A stretch of DNA of 64,000 bases from Haemonchus contortus (taxonomy: Eukaryota; Nematoda; Chromadorea; Rhabditida; Trichostrongylidae), in the NCBI GenBank assembly GCA_000469685.2, contig LS997566.1:24636432-24700431 (forward strand), given 5' to 3'. Every line of letters begins with the position of its first letter. Within the stretch, counting starts at the first letter, position 1. Shown here in pieces: positions 34,890 to 48,689 of this stretch. The position numbers and the translations under genes were made by a program. The notes under the pieces were generated by a model. The model was not told the origin of the DNA, ran no database searches, and saw nothing but the letters and a program-made list of their open reading frames with translations.

Positions 34890-37800
34890 AAATTAATTAC
34901 ATAAATTAAAGGACAGATTGAAGATTTACTGGTATTATGGTGCTTGACATTTTTTGAATTACGTGTTTCAAAATATTTCACCATTAGTTTAGACGACTGA
35001 GAACTCGCTCTCTAACCACATTCAGTGAAATTCGTAGGCATTCACAGCGGAAAAATCAGAAAAAAGCTTGCGTTTTGAGAAAGTTTTGAGAAAGTTACGT
35101 TTGAAAAATTGAAAAGCACACCTCATCAACCTATGTATTTATTTATTTACTTATTTATTCATTTACATGAAGAAAAGCGCTAGCTAGTGCCAATGAATGG
35201 ACTACGAAGATCGAGAAGTAACCGATCAAGTGCATGGTGGAGCATTCGAAAGTAAGCAGTGTGGCCGGGTAGTAAATCAGAGCAAAATTGATATCTTCAA
35301 GGATATAACGAGCCTTCGAAAGTAGGGCACTCAGAGAGAATGAGCCTGAACGAGTAAAAAAAAGTCAATCACGTTTTCACTTCAAATGCAAAAAACCCTC
35401 ACGCAAAGAAACGCCGTTTTTGAGAAGTGAATGTAGAGGAAATAATTTATCCACTCGACTGAATGTAGTAGAGAGCTGCTTATAACAATTGAATTGCGAA
35501 AGCATTAGCAAAAGGGGTTGTTGTGTTGTACAGGAAACGACTACAGGTGGCCCGATTGCGAGGGCAATGGGCTTCCAGTGAATAGGGAGGGAATAATTGA
35601 TCTTCTTTCAGTGAATGGAGCATACCTCGATCTTTGAGCGCAACATTTCATGGCATCGAAATGGAATCATGAATGAATTCAATGCTGTGCAAGGAATTTC
35701 AATCGCAACTATAATTACCCCAAGGCGGGAGGAGATCTCTTCTCTACACCCGAAGCAACTTATAAGGGAAAAGAAAGAACACCGTGGGGGTGGAAGGAAG
35801 TGAAATGAAGTTTATTGAGTTGACGAGGAGGATACATAACTGAATATCGGATATCCAGTGACATTCTTCAGGAGGTTAGTTTTCCCGCAGTTTTGGTATC
35901 ATTGCACATATGTCTTTAAAGCCCTTGATGCAATGGAAGGCACTGGCCTATATCAGATGGTTTTCTTGATTGACGACTTACTTACTAGCTTACTGATAGG
36001 GAGGCGGGATTCCATCCCGTTGTCGTATCAAGAAAGGCTTTAAAGAAGTGATCAATTACCCTTAAGAATGAATGAATGACAACAAAATTGAATACGTCAT
36101 TGTTTGGTGCTGGTAATTTCAGCGTCAACTCAATGATCGTGATTTCACTTAGGCTTCTTTGCTCTTTCTGGAGAAGAGGAATGTCATTCCGGTCGTCACA
36201 AAGACATTGCCCTCTTCTCAAGCATCTCTAGTGAACTCCAGGACACATCCAAAGTGTTCCGCAAGAATCAGGGCTTTGAATGGGGTCCAAGTGGGGGTCC
36301 TCAGCCGGAATGAGCTGTAACGAGGAAAGTTTCTTATTGCCACCTTCGACTCTCTGTCAAGGTCTCTATTACCTATTGCTCACTCGTAATATTTGACTAA
36401 TGCATGTTTACAGCTTTGACATACGAAATTACTGACACTGCGAGCTGAAGGAACAAACGGAGTTGTCTGTGGCTCTACTATAGGGGGGACATTTCGATGA
36501 AGAGATTCAATTTCTATCGAGGAGCTTCCACGGTTTGAACTCTTGAAACGGTGCAGGTTCCTGATGAAACAGTGGCTGTTTCAGATAAACCACTGCTCTC
36601 ACGCCTATATGAGAGAGGTAAATCACTGCTCAGCTCATGAAAGGCCGGCTGAATAAAGTGCCGAACTTATGTGAGCAACAATTCCAAGATCAGTGAAGAC
36701 ATGTTTTGAATACTTTGCAAAATCGTAATTAACACTGAATAAAGTTTTTCGAAGCTTTTTGGCCTTGATAGCCCAAATGCCATTCAACTGCCTTCACGCT
36801 TTCATGAAAACGACAAGACCGAGATCAACCGGAAAAGATTCCCTATTTTAGGTGGGGCTTCACAAGTTGTCTAGAAACGTATAGGTTGATTTGATAAGAT
36901 TGATCGCAATCCTGATACGTAATATTTTGAAATGAAATTTGGAATTTTTCTCTCAACTCAGCGGATGAAATATTCCAAGAGACCACCTGTGGAGATTTTT
37001 ATTTATTTATCTATTTATTTGAATACCTCCCAAGTATGTGCCGCACAATATAAAAGACGGACTCTGAGTCAATTCCGACAACAAAAACCAGAAGAAAATG
37101 CCCTGAAAGAAGAAAAAGGAGAGAGCCTTAAGGCAGAGCCCAAGGCTGAAGGCCAAACATCATACTGTGAGGAACGAAGAAAACAGAAGAAGAGTGTCGC
37201 ATGAAGGGCATCATCGGTATCACTCTGGGATCTCCCCTATGTGTGAAGGTAAGCTGCTCTCCTCTGTGAAAAAGGTGGTATCTAACAAAGTTATGATCTG
37301 CGGTATAAAGACACATAGAGGGCGCAGCCTTGGAGCTTGCTGACATATCAGCCCTATACGAACAATGCATCTGGAAAAAAGGCGAGAAGATCAGATGGGG
37401 TCTTGAGTCAGTTTATGCTAATTTTATCAGTACTTTCGCGGCCCCCCCCCCTGGCCCCCCGCCCCCCCCCCCTCCTAGAAAGATCTACCATCATTAATCT
37501 GGTACCTACGGAACAATATGCAAAATAAAAACATTTGGGCTCTGAAAAGGTTGTTCCGCTCTTTTCGTAGGAAAAATATGATTGGAAACGCTTTTTTTCC
37601 ATCTTTAACGAGAAGCTCTAATGAGGGAGGCGGGAGGGTTGTTGTTTCTTAGACAATTAATGAGCCTTCTCATGATGCAAGGGTTGTTTGAGGAAGTCAG
37701 CTCTAAGATACTTTCCCCTCTCCCATATTTTCGTTCTTGATAGCGTGAACCGATGAGAAAAAGACAGTGAATGGAAGGGGTGGTGAGTAAATTGAATGTT

Positions 37801-38220
37801 ATTCGCTGCACTGCACTATACTCTACAATCGCATCGAAAGAACCCACGATAAACTCGCCCGGATTAGAGAGTGTGGGTTTTACTACTGCTAATAAAACGA
37901 AGCTTTCCATTCGTGGTGGTCTGGTTGTCGATGGCGACGAAAACTTTCACATACCAGAGCAGAAGTTATTATCTTATATGGTGGCAATGTTATGAAGTGC
38001 TCGAAAATGTGACTCATGACAACTTTTCAGATCTGACTGGACATCATGGGAGAAAAAAGTTGCCGTAATTGAAACAGGAAACCAAGCAACAAACATACTT
38101 GTGGACTCATAAAACTGTTTGAGAGCCTTCAACGTGGGAGTTGCCCCATGACGTGAACATAGAACGATTCCGTAGACCAGCATGCTAGCTGTTTGACTGT
38201 GCTGATGATAACGTAGAGTC
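34890..38220. other. No gene recognised
   Basis: Holds short ATTT-type microsatellites (35135-35170, 36996-37020) and a C-rich tract (37439-37475). No exon chain was found. Confidence 0.5.
37439..37475 (-). repeat. C-rich tract (G-quadruplex potential on minus strand)
   Basis: Four long C runs separated by one to three other bases. This is the densest such tract in the window. A similar one lies at 51703-51718. Confidence 0.8.
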
Positions 38221-38224
38221 CCGT

Positions 38225-38286
38225 AGCTTACGAATTCAAGTTCAATGCAATCTGCTTACTCAGCTCGGACAACATGACTAGAGCTG
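38225..38286 (+). repeat. Exon-like segment, copy 1
   Basis: 62 bp nearly identical (two differences) to 39731-39792. In one frame both copies read AYEFKFNAICLLS. Similarity stops abruptly after the GCTGA at the end. This copy runs into a stop four codons later, so it looks like a duplicated exon remnant or part of a repeat. Confidence 0.55.
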
Positions 38287-39730
38287 ACACTAGCTAGGGT
38301 GGGGTCGCCGAGTTTTTCGAGTCAGAGTAATGACTGATTGTAGCAGCCGAGCAGCATTGACGAGAGCCAGGTATTCGGGTTGCCTTCACAAAGTAAAGTG
38401 TCTAAAACCAGTATGTTCCATGCTTTATTAGACCACCTATGTAACGTAGATGGAAACTTTGGTTGGAAAAAAGAGGGAATGGGAGGACCAAATAGTTGGT
38501 GCCGACTTGTTCTCCATGGTAGGAGGAGGGGGAGGAGAGGAAAGGACAAACAACTTCCATTTGATTTGACAATTTTTTCTAGCTATTACTCGCCTACACT
38601 TTGATTGGCGAAAACATTTTTTGTCCTTTGGGAAAAGTCGAGTAGAAACGGCTGGTATCCGTGGGGTAGGATATTCATTCGGATTGGAACGAGCTGGCCT
38701 AATAAAACAAAAGAGTCGCATGTGGCGCATTAGGCCAGTGTGCCCGCTCAAAGCGCGGCATGTCTTCTTTGCAGTACCTTATTTATCTGTAAACACAATT
38801 GAAAACACGAAGCGTAAAGTAAGTTAATCGTAAAGGCGAAGCGTCACGATGTGAGGCAGAAGGGATTCAAAAGTAATGGACGGCCTGGCGAGGCGGGTAA
38901 GGTTTTTGATGATGTTATTGGAACCCTAAAAGTGAAGGTCCATACAACGAGGTTCATCATTTCTGCAACTATAGGAAATCTATTACGAACAGTCTTTCAA
39001 GGAGTATTGCGTAGAAAATACCGCTTGCCAGGGTCCTTGAGCACAGATACCTTACTACTGTTTCCGTTCAGAATTACAGGTCCCATTTATCGACTCTAGC
39101 CTACTGAGCCCTTCATCTCTCCTTAGTCAGAGCGAGAGAAACGGCGCCGAACGCATTTATTCAACATTGTTGACATAAACACCAATTTGCACCCATTGGC
39201 ATTGGATAGTCATAACATGAATTCTTAAAAGGTATAATACTAAGCATTGAAGGCTGGGTGAGCGAAAACTAAGAGATCATCCTACTCCATGGCCCATTCC
39301 TTCGTTGCCTTGCCCCTAAAACACTTTGAGGAAAATCGTCCATCGCATTTCAGGAAACTCTGGTAAGGAATTAGTAAGCGCGGATTTCTATCCCTCTAGA
39401 CTAACTACTCATGTGATTGCTATGTGAAAAATTTCCATTTCCAAATGCGTGGCGCATCCTCAACTAGACACCTCTGTATGCTAGTGCAATGTAGCCCGTT
39501 ATGCTTCAGATCATCTCATTCTGAGCAAAGCAGGCAGTTTGCTAAGCTTTGCAAAACGGAGAGATATCTTGTGAGATGAGATTTTTGCTTCATTTATCAT
39601 CGATAAAGAGCATAGAACAACCAAATATTCCGATGGTTTTCGAGTAACTGCACGAACAAGTTCGGGAATTTATGCGCCTGTTCAGACCATAAGAAAAACT
39701 GTAAGAAAGAATTTCAGAAGGAAACACAGC

Positions 39731-39830
39731 TTACGAATTCAAGTTCAATGCAATCTGCTTACTCAGCTGGGACAACATGAATAGAGCTGAGAAAGAAGCA
39801 GCTACGCGAGAATCGGGAAAGTAATCTGAT
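39731..39830 (+). CDS. Exon-like segment, copy 2
   Basis: Preceded by GAAACACAG (weak acceptor). The open frame reads AYEFKFNAICLLSWDNMNRA, then EKEAATRESGK, and ends at a possible donor GGAAA/GTAATC. It extends past the duplicated 62 bp with protein-like composition. Protein family unknown. Plus-strand partner exons were not found, although an open 3' segment ending at 40505 is a possibility. Confidence 0.3.
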
Positions 39831-41724
39831 TTCCCAGCCAGCAGTGTGAACCTGCCTGTGTTGACTACTCAGAGATACGTCGAGCTTGTAAATGAAGAGA
39901 TGACATATCCACTAAAGTTCACTTACTTACTAAAGAGAAGGTCAAGTTTTTCTTACTGCTAGAAGATTGGGAGATCTCGGGTACCCTAGTTTTCGGAGTA
40001 ATGTTTGCAGAAATGGGAACGAAATCAAGTATTGATGAAGCTGTCCCCAATGAGCTATAGGTAAGACTTGCTTCCAGCTAAGGCTCAAACTCGTACTCAT
40101 CTCTGTGTATATCCACTAACTTTTGAAGCTCCTGACCTCCTTGATCAAGAGGTCTCTAATGTTCTTGGACAAAATCCCTGAATGACATTGATATTGAGCT
40201 TGCAGCTCCATGAGTGGGAAATGCTTAACTGTCGAACAAAAAATAGAAAAGCTTGACCAGGATCAGCTTTCCCCGTTTATTACCAGCTCCCAGAAGCCAC
40301 TTCCATGCCCACACAAACACTATGGAATTACTTCGGTTCTATGCTAGGCTTCAGCGGTGATAGCCAACTGAAAGCGCAGAAACATAGTGTTTACGAGCCA
40401 CTTAGGATTACTCAGACATACAGCTTCAGTGAACTTGTGGCAGCTAAGAAAGAGACCCTCCTCTTCATCGAATTCCTGAATGGCTCAGCAGCTGCCTTGA
40501 GCTAAACTATTCTATTACTTCAAAAACCCGGTAATTCTATACGTTGCCATGTGTCCGAACTTACCCATTTATCTTTCACCACATGTTCATAATCGAGCCC
40601 GGATAAAATTCCCGAGTTAGATCTCAGTTTCAGCTTCAGTGGACCTCCGAAAAGCTCTGATCGAGTAGCTTCTGTAGTTTGTTCGCGTAAGCGGTTCCTG
40701 ACGCCTACGGAAAATCTCGTTCTCCCCATGAAAAACATAGAGGAGGATATGAGAAACTGATGAAAATAATAACGTCTGATGCCTATGATCCTTATCAGAA
40801 TGTAAAAAAATTAGCGCCAAGAGTAAAGGAACTCGATTGAAAGTTCCTGACTTCACTGAAAAAGCGAATCTCAGCTGATAAAGTTACAACGGAACCGCTT
40901 GGATCCATTTGTGAACTAGATCGTTGATGTGTTGAGCGGAATAGTGACACAATAGAGCTCGAATGGGCCACAGAAGGAAGTAGACCTGCCCTGGGGACAA
41001 GAAGAAGCAGCAGATTTCCAATCAGTAGTCAATACCGGTATTTTCTTCAAACGACAACACCCCTGTGAGCTCGAATAAAGTATGTTCAGAGGTGGTGATT
41101 ATCCTAAGCTGTTGTGCAGGCGGATCTTTGAGCAGAGCTACAAGAGACGAGAGGCAGCGCTCTTTCGTCTTTTGTGGTACTGAACATGCAAAGTGCGGAT
41201 GACTTCACTTTTGTCTCAAGACTTGCTGGAATCACCAGAGTTTAGAAGACTTCAATCGGTTGTCGTTCTACTGAACAGAGAACTTCTTGTACCTGAAGAA
41301 AGCATAAATAAAAGGGAACAGTGTGAATCGCAGCGTTATAGTTCATGGAGGAAGAAAACATCAAAACCCAATTAAAGGTTTAGGACGCGATGGATCAAGA
41401 ATGGCTACTGAGTTCAAAAGTTAGAATGCCTAGGAAATTAGAAAGGATGCTCCAAATATGATGACTTCTACAAGTCCACTTGTGCTCTTTTAAGGCGGAC
41501 GATAAGGAATATTAACTGCTCGGGGCTTGTAGGCAAAATAGTCTCAAAGGCACGCCACACGAGTGGGGTGTACCTAGTTCCAGAGGAAACGATGCAAGCG
41601 ATATTTAAAAAAGCGAAGAAATCGAGAACATTGAAAACTTAGAGAAATGCAAGGCTTGAAAAAACGTAGTAAAATTTATAGTTGGACGAGAATGTGACAA
41701 CGGAAGTCGCATAGAAGCGGTATT

Positions 41725-42000
41725 TGGATGAGCTGCCCAAACGCGTGCCCCATTGCTTACAGCTGGCTACGGTAGACTGCCTGCGTGCAACGTGTTGGTC
41801 CCTGTGCGAACGGAGCAACCTCTACAGCTTCTGCAACGTTAAGAACTCGTCTCTTCGGCTGTGCACATCGGCTCAGCCCCTTAATACGCCCTCATTTCGC
41901 TCTTTTTGCCCCCACAGCGTCTCTCTTATACCTTTAGGTCCCTGGTTCACCTCTGGGGTAGTGCTCAGGAACCATTTTCATCGTGAACGGTGCCTTTAAG
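41725..42000. mobile_element. MITE family A, partial copy
   Basis: Ends in the family terminal repeat ATCGTGAACGGTGCCTTTAA and carries the internal block AGCTGGCTACGGTA shared with 12.6 kb. No matching left end was found. Flanking it, a 38-40-bp direct repeat (TAACTGCTYGGGRCTT and following) occurs at about 41513 and 42019. Confidence 0.5.
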
Positions 42001-42059
42001 ACGGAGGAGGAGAACATAACTGCTTGGGACTTTTAGGCCAAAACAATCTCAAAGGAAGC

Positions 42060-43100
42060 AGAGCAAAGCTTGTAATGTTCAGAAAGTTGTCTACAGTGAA
42101 AGCTTTGTCGGCTCTAGAAGTAGGTTGAGGGAAAAAATAGTTTTCCTGAAGAAAAACAACCAAAAATCCCGAGAAGAGCTCTCTGAGTTTGGGATATTGA
42201 GGTCATTGACACCGTCGGCAAACATACAGAAAAGAGTATGGTGAAAGTTTTGCGGAAATGCATATGTATTGCCATATTTTCGACAAAACATCAGTTGGGG
42301 AAAAGACGGAGGTGATGTTATGATTGGGGAACGAGCTGAACTAACAAGTATTGTAATTACGCTAGGCTAGAACCTGGAACCGATGTTATTCCACAAGCAA
42401 GCGATAATTGATCATGCGTTTCTCAACAAGGTGACGGGTTATTCCTGTTTCGGTGTTAACCACGGGAACTCCCTTATTGAACTACGTTCATATGACAGTA
42501 GTATTTGCCAAGACTTCCTGAACAGAAATGCATCAAAAGCGTAAGCCTCTACGTAATTTTTAGCACAACCCGATTGCCCCCTCCTGCCCTCTACAGTATT
42601 CCATAGACTTTCAACCCCACTCGAAGTATTATCTATAGGTTGATCGGCAGAGTCTAGCGCACAGGGCCTTCAAAGAGATGGACCACCAGGGCAAATGAAT
42701 AGGACAACTGTTCTCAGAAGTCAGGGGCACAGGAAAATCCTGCATCCATCCCCTTCCTCTCCTCCTACTCACACAGGGGCTTGGCCTCACTCAGGTGATA
42801 CAGTAGACCTGCGGATGTGAAATCAAAGGATTTCACTGGAATAAAGACCATCCTTCGGGAAGCGCATTGAGGTGATTCTGTGTCTGATTATGAGTGCACT
42901 AATAAGTGTTTATTTCGTTTTCTGACCTTGCCCTACGCAATTTTCCCTTCTCTTTCTCATAAAAAGGGATTTTCTCCTCATTTGACCCTTAATTATTGCA
43001 TTTTCCAATTTCCCTGCTGTTATTTCCACAGCTATGCCGAGCTGCTGCCACAGTACTGATCCCATTTGAAGATACGAAATTGAGATCGAACAGCGAAGTT
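42060..43100. other. No gene recognised
   Basis: Apart from the MITE fragment at its left edge, I see only chance frames here. The same holds for 43500-45060. Confidence 0.45.
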
Positions 43101-43166
43101 CGAGACCACCAGTATCAATCTTTCTCGAGTAATTTGTCAGAGCACCCAGAGGTCGAAAATAAAGAT

Positions 43167-43422
43167 TCAATCAGATAATTGACTAAGTGAGGCACAAGAA
43201 CGCGAAGTATGAGGTCGAACGAGGTGGCATTCAGTAAACCAGTCAACCGGTTTTTGACATCGCCAGCAATCTGAAACTGTTCGATGTTCTCGCCTACATG
43301 TCTGTAGAGCCTCCAGCTGCAAATGAAAATGAGCTCAGCCCAGGTCTCTAGGACATTCCAGAGAAACTTACAAAAATCACACTGAAGGGCTGAATCCGTT
43401 CCGTTTCCGAGCTTTCTTCCAT
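43167..43422 (-). CDS. Possible two-exon small protein
   Basis: Exon 1 (43372-43422) begins with ATG and encodes 17 residues (MEESSETERIQPFSVIF). A canonical 55-bp intron follows (GTAAGTTT...TTCATTTGCAG). Exon 2 (43167-43316) encodes 49 residues with CWRCQKPVDWFTEC and a stop. The intron is the best argument. Total length is only 66 residues and no family is recognised. It could be the end of a larger gene. Confidence 0.3.
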
Positions 43423-45065
43423 GGCTCGTCGGCTTCTCTAGCCCCTTGATGTCAATCATGCAACTCCATTCTCCTTGAGCTCGACAAGATGAGTTCAACG
43501 GTGTATGCAGCTCAACGAAATTTGATATTTAATGGATTCCTACCGAAAAACAAACTAAACGAGGTTCTATTTGGGTTCTTTGACCCATCTTTTGAACTTC
43601 CTCAGCTCATACAGTATCTGGTTGAACGTACATAAGGATACTCGCTAAAGAGTTTGGAGGGGAAGTGTATGGGGAGCTTAGACCCTCTCAGGATTCTTCA
43701 AACACTATGCCTCAGCTTACGTCCCACTAAGCATCAAGTGCGTCTTCGTAGGTGAAAGGTTTTTTCATTTCTATGGATATTCTTCTGAATCAGAAAGAAG
43801 GCCTGCGAAGAAGGGGCCATGGGCTCGAGCTATGATACGCATAAATGAAGCTGTTCAAAAATAAGAGACTCAACAGCCCCAGTCGGAATGTGATAAACAA
43901 AACATCACGAAACACATTTGGGGCCATAATTGATGCGACTGGGTATGCTAGATGGTTGTCCCACGAGTGCCGTTTTGTTCGAACGCTACTTCAAAGTTCC
44001 ATGTAACACAGCTAAACAACTTCAATTGAAGTTCATCTTCGAGAAAACAGTGAACGAATGACAAGGGCCTGAAGAGACTTCCATCTCAAGGAGAACCCTC
44101 ATCATGAAGAGCTCAGTAACCAGTTGCAATGCGGGAACTACGGGTTTAAGAAGGATGCACGAACCCGCAAGAATTGTCTCATGATTTGGGAAAGGAAATG
44201 AGGACCTCTTTGAACAATATTAGCGACCAGAGGAATGCTTGCGAGGTTAAAATTTAGGTTCTCACTGTGGGTATGATAAAAAAAATTATAGCCATCAAAG
44301 CCATCAGTACAGAAGCGGTTTTTGTAGTTGTCGTTTTTCTCTGTCATTTTTAGAAAGAAATGAGAAATGACCACCTCTGATGGGCTCCTCAGCTTCTACT
44401 TGTTCAGAAAAAGCACTGGTTTTCCCTTAATAATTTCTCCAATGCCCTATAAACCCAGGTGATTCCTCCTTTCTTACGAACAAATATGGGGGAAGGCAAG
44501 TGATTTGGGCAAGCGAGTTCTTTAGTACAGAGTGGAAACACGCGTATATCATTCCTGTTCTTGGCTTTTTCAGCATATTACTCCTCTGCTCGGCTTTTTC
44601 AGAAATGCTATTAAGCAAGCACTAGCGTCTGAGACACAGTCTTGTCACTCTCATACCCTTCTTCTTTGATTCCCGAATGGAGAGAACTAAAGTGGCCGAG
44701 AGGATACGCCTTGAAAGTCGTAGTGAAAGAAAACAACAACTATGGTTAAGTGGACTCAACTGCGTGCGCAATCATGAGCAGAGATTAATTGAAACGCAAT
44801 TAACAGTTGTGAATGATGGAAGTTGTAGGAAAGATTAAAAAAGAGAGGTTGCGGAAAAGCTCAATGATTGGACCAACTCCCACTACGTACTATTATATTT
44901 TACTATACATTATGTAAAAGCTCGCTTTAGTAATGTTCAAAACGCTCACTTCGATGTCAGTTAGCTACGACAGCGTGAACAAGATAATTGTAATTGAAGA
45001 TCACTAATGACGAAATTTCCGCACAGTGTCTAATATAGAGATAAATAAGTATAAATATAAATAAA

Positions 45066-45366
45066 AGGATAAAGTCTAAAGTCTTGAGGCGTTGATCAAT
45101 GTCGCCTGAGGGATGCGCCCACACATTCGATTTCATTCGAAATCGTAAGGGTGTATGAATGCGTATGTCGCCTATGCAGCGACTTGCAGCGGCCAGCCGG
45201 TGCACAACTCAGGGATTTTTCTCTCCCACGAGAGTCTGGTACCATTCAGCCGACCCCAGTACAATGGAAGGCTTGGTTGGCCTTGGCGGATATCGACCCG
45301 AGATTCGAACTCGTGGCCATGAGTGTGAGATAGTGCGTCACTTGCCACGACACCACCTCTGCCCAA
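45066..45366 (-). mobile_element. tRNA-derived SINE, full length
   Basis: Minus-strand copy with its tail (AAAGGATAAAGTC in plus text) at the left and its head, containing A and B boxes, at the right (CGAGATTCGAACTCGTGGCC in plus text). The open frames predicted across it on both strands arise from the repeat. Confidence 0.82.
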
Positions 45367-46659
45367 AGTCAAAAACAACTGAAAAATATAAGTATGTAAT
45401 ATGAAATAATCGTTAATGAAAAATGTCTCTATCAGGCTCTATGTTATTAATATCCGATGTCACACTAGACGATAGATAGACGGGGTTGGGTGACTACGAA
45501 GTAATCGGGCATTCCGCACTCTGTTGTGTACACCTAGCCACTGCGACGATTAAAGAGGAGGATTCCCTTGCAGTCCTACTTTCCAGGCCCACCCGATCAT
45601 TTAACCACTCTCATGTGACCTCAGCTACCTACGAAGCAGGTAGCTTTCAAAACCGGCTCTCAGAGCAAAAAGATCTGTCTCTCACCTTACGGCGAAGTCT
45701 ACATTCAGCAAGGGTGTACGCTATTTTTCCGGATGCTTTTAGAGAGCTACAAAGCAGCGTACTAGAGGCAATCTTCGGAGCAATCTTCTCCCACTATTTC
45801 GCTCTCTCCAGCTTCTCTGACAAGGAAAGCTTGATCAACAGGGAACTGAAGGTTACAGAGGGGACGATCATTTCATTTTGAATCTCTGTTCTACCGGAAA
45901 AATTGGTGTTAAACGAGGTTGTAGTTGTACTGTACCGTATTTCGTTTATTTATATAAATGATTTGTTTGAGATTTCCACTACGGATGCCGCTGAGCTTGG
46001 CCCTTCTTCGCGTTGGTTGCAGAAGAGGACGGGAGTCGGGGAAAAGAACACTTCTGCTGGGAAAGGAAAGCATATTCCGCAGCAGAGCTGACGAGAGTCC
46101 GGTAAAAGATTATTCCGATGGGCTGATATTAATGATTCACTTTCAACATCGTTACCGCGACCGGGCGATTCTATCGCCTAGGTTATGGGGTCACGCCGCA
46201 CACTCGCCCCGCATTGTATTGAGATTGAGATTTACCTGTGTTGTCGTAAGCATGCAACGGCATGATCTTTGTGAGGGCAAAAGAGAGAGGCGGGTTTCTC
46301 TCTCAACTTTGATCAAATACTTTCCACCTTTCAGTTCTGATGCAAGCCTATTCTCCAGAAGTGTTTCCTGTACTTTTATTCTTTGGAATTTCTCTTGGTT
46401 TTTTCAATGCATACGTAACTGCAATCCAGACAAAGCGCCCCCCTCCCCCATTTATCAGGAGTTACTGCATTAGAATTTGGCTTTACTTCCGCGACCCAAC
46501 GCGTTAGACTACACGTGTGAGACGGACTTTTTATCTCGACGATAAAATCGCATATCCACCTTGCAATTGCGCCTTCCAGCCCATACCTGGTGGCTTCCAG
46601 CAATAGAGTAGGCATAAAAACGCTAGCTATATACGAACAAGATCACTCTTCGGACTTAA

Positions 46660-48050
46660 ATCTTTTATATATAAAACGCTAACTTTGTGTGCCCGTTTGT
46701 ATGCCCGTTTGTGTACACGATCAAGGGCGGGAAGATTACAAGAGCGCAGATATGAAATGGAAAATCAACCGATGCTCTTTATATTGGTCCGTTGATTAAT
46801 ATCCAGTCTATTTATGTTGTCACAGACTATTCACAACTCGCCTCAGAACAATCAAACCTCTAAGAACTAGAGAAGGTCAGAATGGATACAACTCCACGAC
46901 CACCTAATAGTGTCAAGAGATCAACACCCATAAAGCGGCATCAGATCGTTCAAATTGGGGAATATCACGGTTAAGAAGAGGGAAGTCAACCGATACTGTT
47001 CATATTAGTCCTCTAATAAGTCGTAGGTAAACGGTGGTGGCATGGCATGGAAGGGCAAAACTTCAACGTTCAGAACAGCTCAGACACCGTAAAATATGAG
47101 AAATATTAAGCAATTGCCTAATAAATGAAACAGAAGAGACGTTAGGGTGCAAAGCCCAACTGGTGTCTTAATGAATTGGGAACAGCCAAAAGTGAGCTTC
47201 GATGCGTGACAGTAATAAAAATGAGCAAAGGTGAGAAATGGTCAAGAAATAAAATGAAGGAGACTTGCCTGCGGCGGGCGTAACGATTTCACAGTCGACG
47301 GTACTTTCTACTTAAATACATAGCTCGGTTCAACAACAGCCTTGAAACTAGGAACAAAATGAAAAGAATGAGCAAAGTCCAATATTCATTGAGCACCCGT
47401 GAGCTTACCGAAGCTCCGCCCTCAGTGGGTGGAACGTGCATTCATATGAAGGGTATTCTGTAGGCGAATTCACAGCTCTGCTCGAAATTGCCCGAGAATG
47501 TGGAAAAAGTGTTTACAGGCCATAGAAGGAATGTGGTCAGATCCTGAAAGTCAGAGGGGCGTGCACAAAGTTGGGCGGAGCCAAGATCATACTGCATAAT
47601 TCTGTTCACTAATGTTCTGCCAGCCGCGAAAAAGTGTATCGAGGCTGTCTAATGAACGACGACCAAGCCTTCATGTTGGGCGGCCCTGTCCAAAATTCAT
47701 AGCTTGGTCCAAAAAGGTTTCATTATCATTAATTTATATGAAGTCATTAGTGCTTATGACATGTGCGACTGCCGACTGCCCATCTGTCACGAAACCTTAT
47801 ACTGCCTAAAGAAGCATCTGAGAAGTCCAGTCAAGTTTGGTTAGGATGGTGTTGTAGAGGGCAAGCTGAAAAGAGCACTTGTGAAATCAGCAGATCCGCA
47901 CGGGCGAAACTAGAAATGGAATAGACGGTGGGAAGGGCAAAGCTTCAACGTCCAGAACAGCTCAGACACCCAAAAAAATGAGAATTGTTAAGCAATGGGC
48001 GCAACAAATGAAACAGAAGAGACCCACTCGTGGAGGGCGGAGGTCCTCAC
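46660..48050. repeat. Complex direct-repeat region
   Basis: A 92-bp block at 47049-47140 recurs at 47933-48025 (shared AAGGGCAAARCTTCAACGT, CAGAACAGCTCAGACACC, ATGAAACAGAAGAGAC). A second pair of about 45 bp occurs at 46761 and 46981 (TCAACCGAT, then TATTRGTCC). A short tandem TGCCCGTTTGT lies at about 46690. It looks like an internally repetitive non-autonomous element of unknown class. Confidence 0.5.
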
Positions 48051-48689
48051 ACCAGCCTGTACATTCTACATGAGTTCATAGTCCGATTACTGTGCAACTC
48101 TGTTTGATGCGTTTGTCGCTGTGATGCACGACATAGCGTACGTGGCTCAACTGCGTAGCTGCTAGTCTAGCCGGGTCTCGCAGATGCAAAAGGGTGACAC
48201 GCTTCTCCACAGAAGGAGGCTACGAAGAGTTCGATCTCCACCACGAAAACCAACCCCTGTGAAAATCTGAGGATGGTGCAAAAGCGGCAGGCCCAGGTTG
48301 ACAGCCCAGCTAACGGAAAATCCCGTCATACCAAATATGATTGAGTTCGCTAAAAGGTCAAGTTAAAGAATTATTACTCGTTTGAGGGGCGAACAGGACC
48401 CCCGCCCGAGTTCTGCGAAGAGTCTTCGAGGACTGGAGAGGTGTGTTCAACCTTAATTTGAGAAGCGGGTTTGTCTTGAGGCGCTGAAGTTGAATTAACC
48501 AATGGGAACTTTCAAGAGATCGCTGATCTGATGAGGAGTAGCAGTATGTCCAAATCCTTTGCATTCAAGAGACATGCTGCAAGGCATCGATGGCCAGAGA
48601 TATTGGGGAAGGTGTCGAGCCGTTTCAGAGGTAAGCGACGCTCAACAAAATGAAGGTACTATAGCAGTAGCGGTCCCGCACAAATGCTT

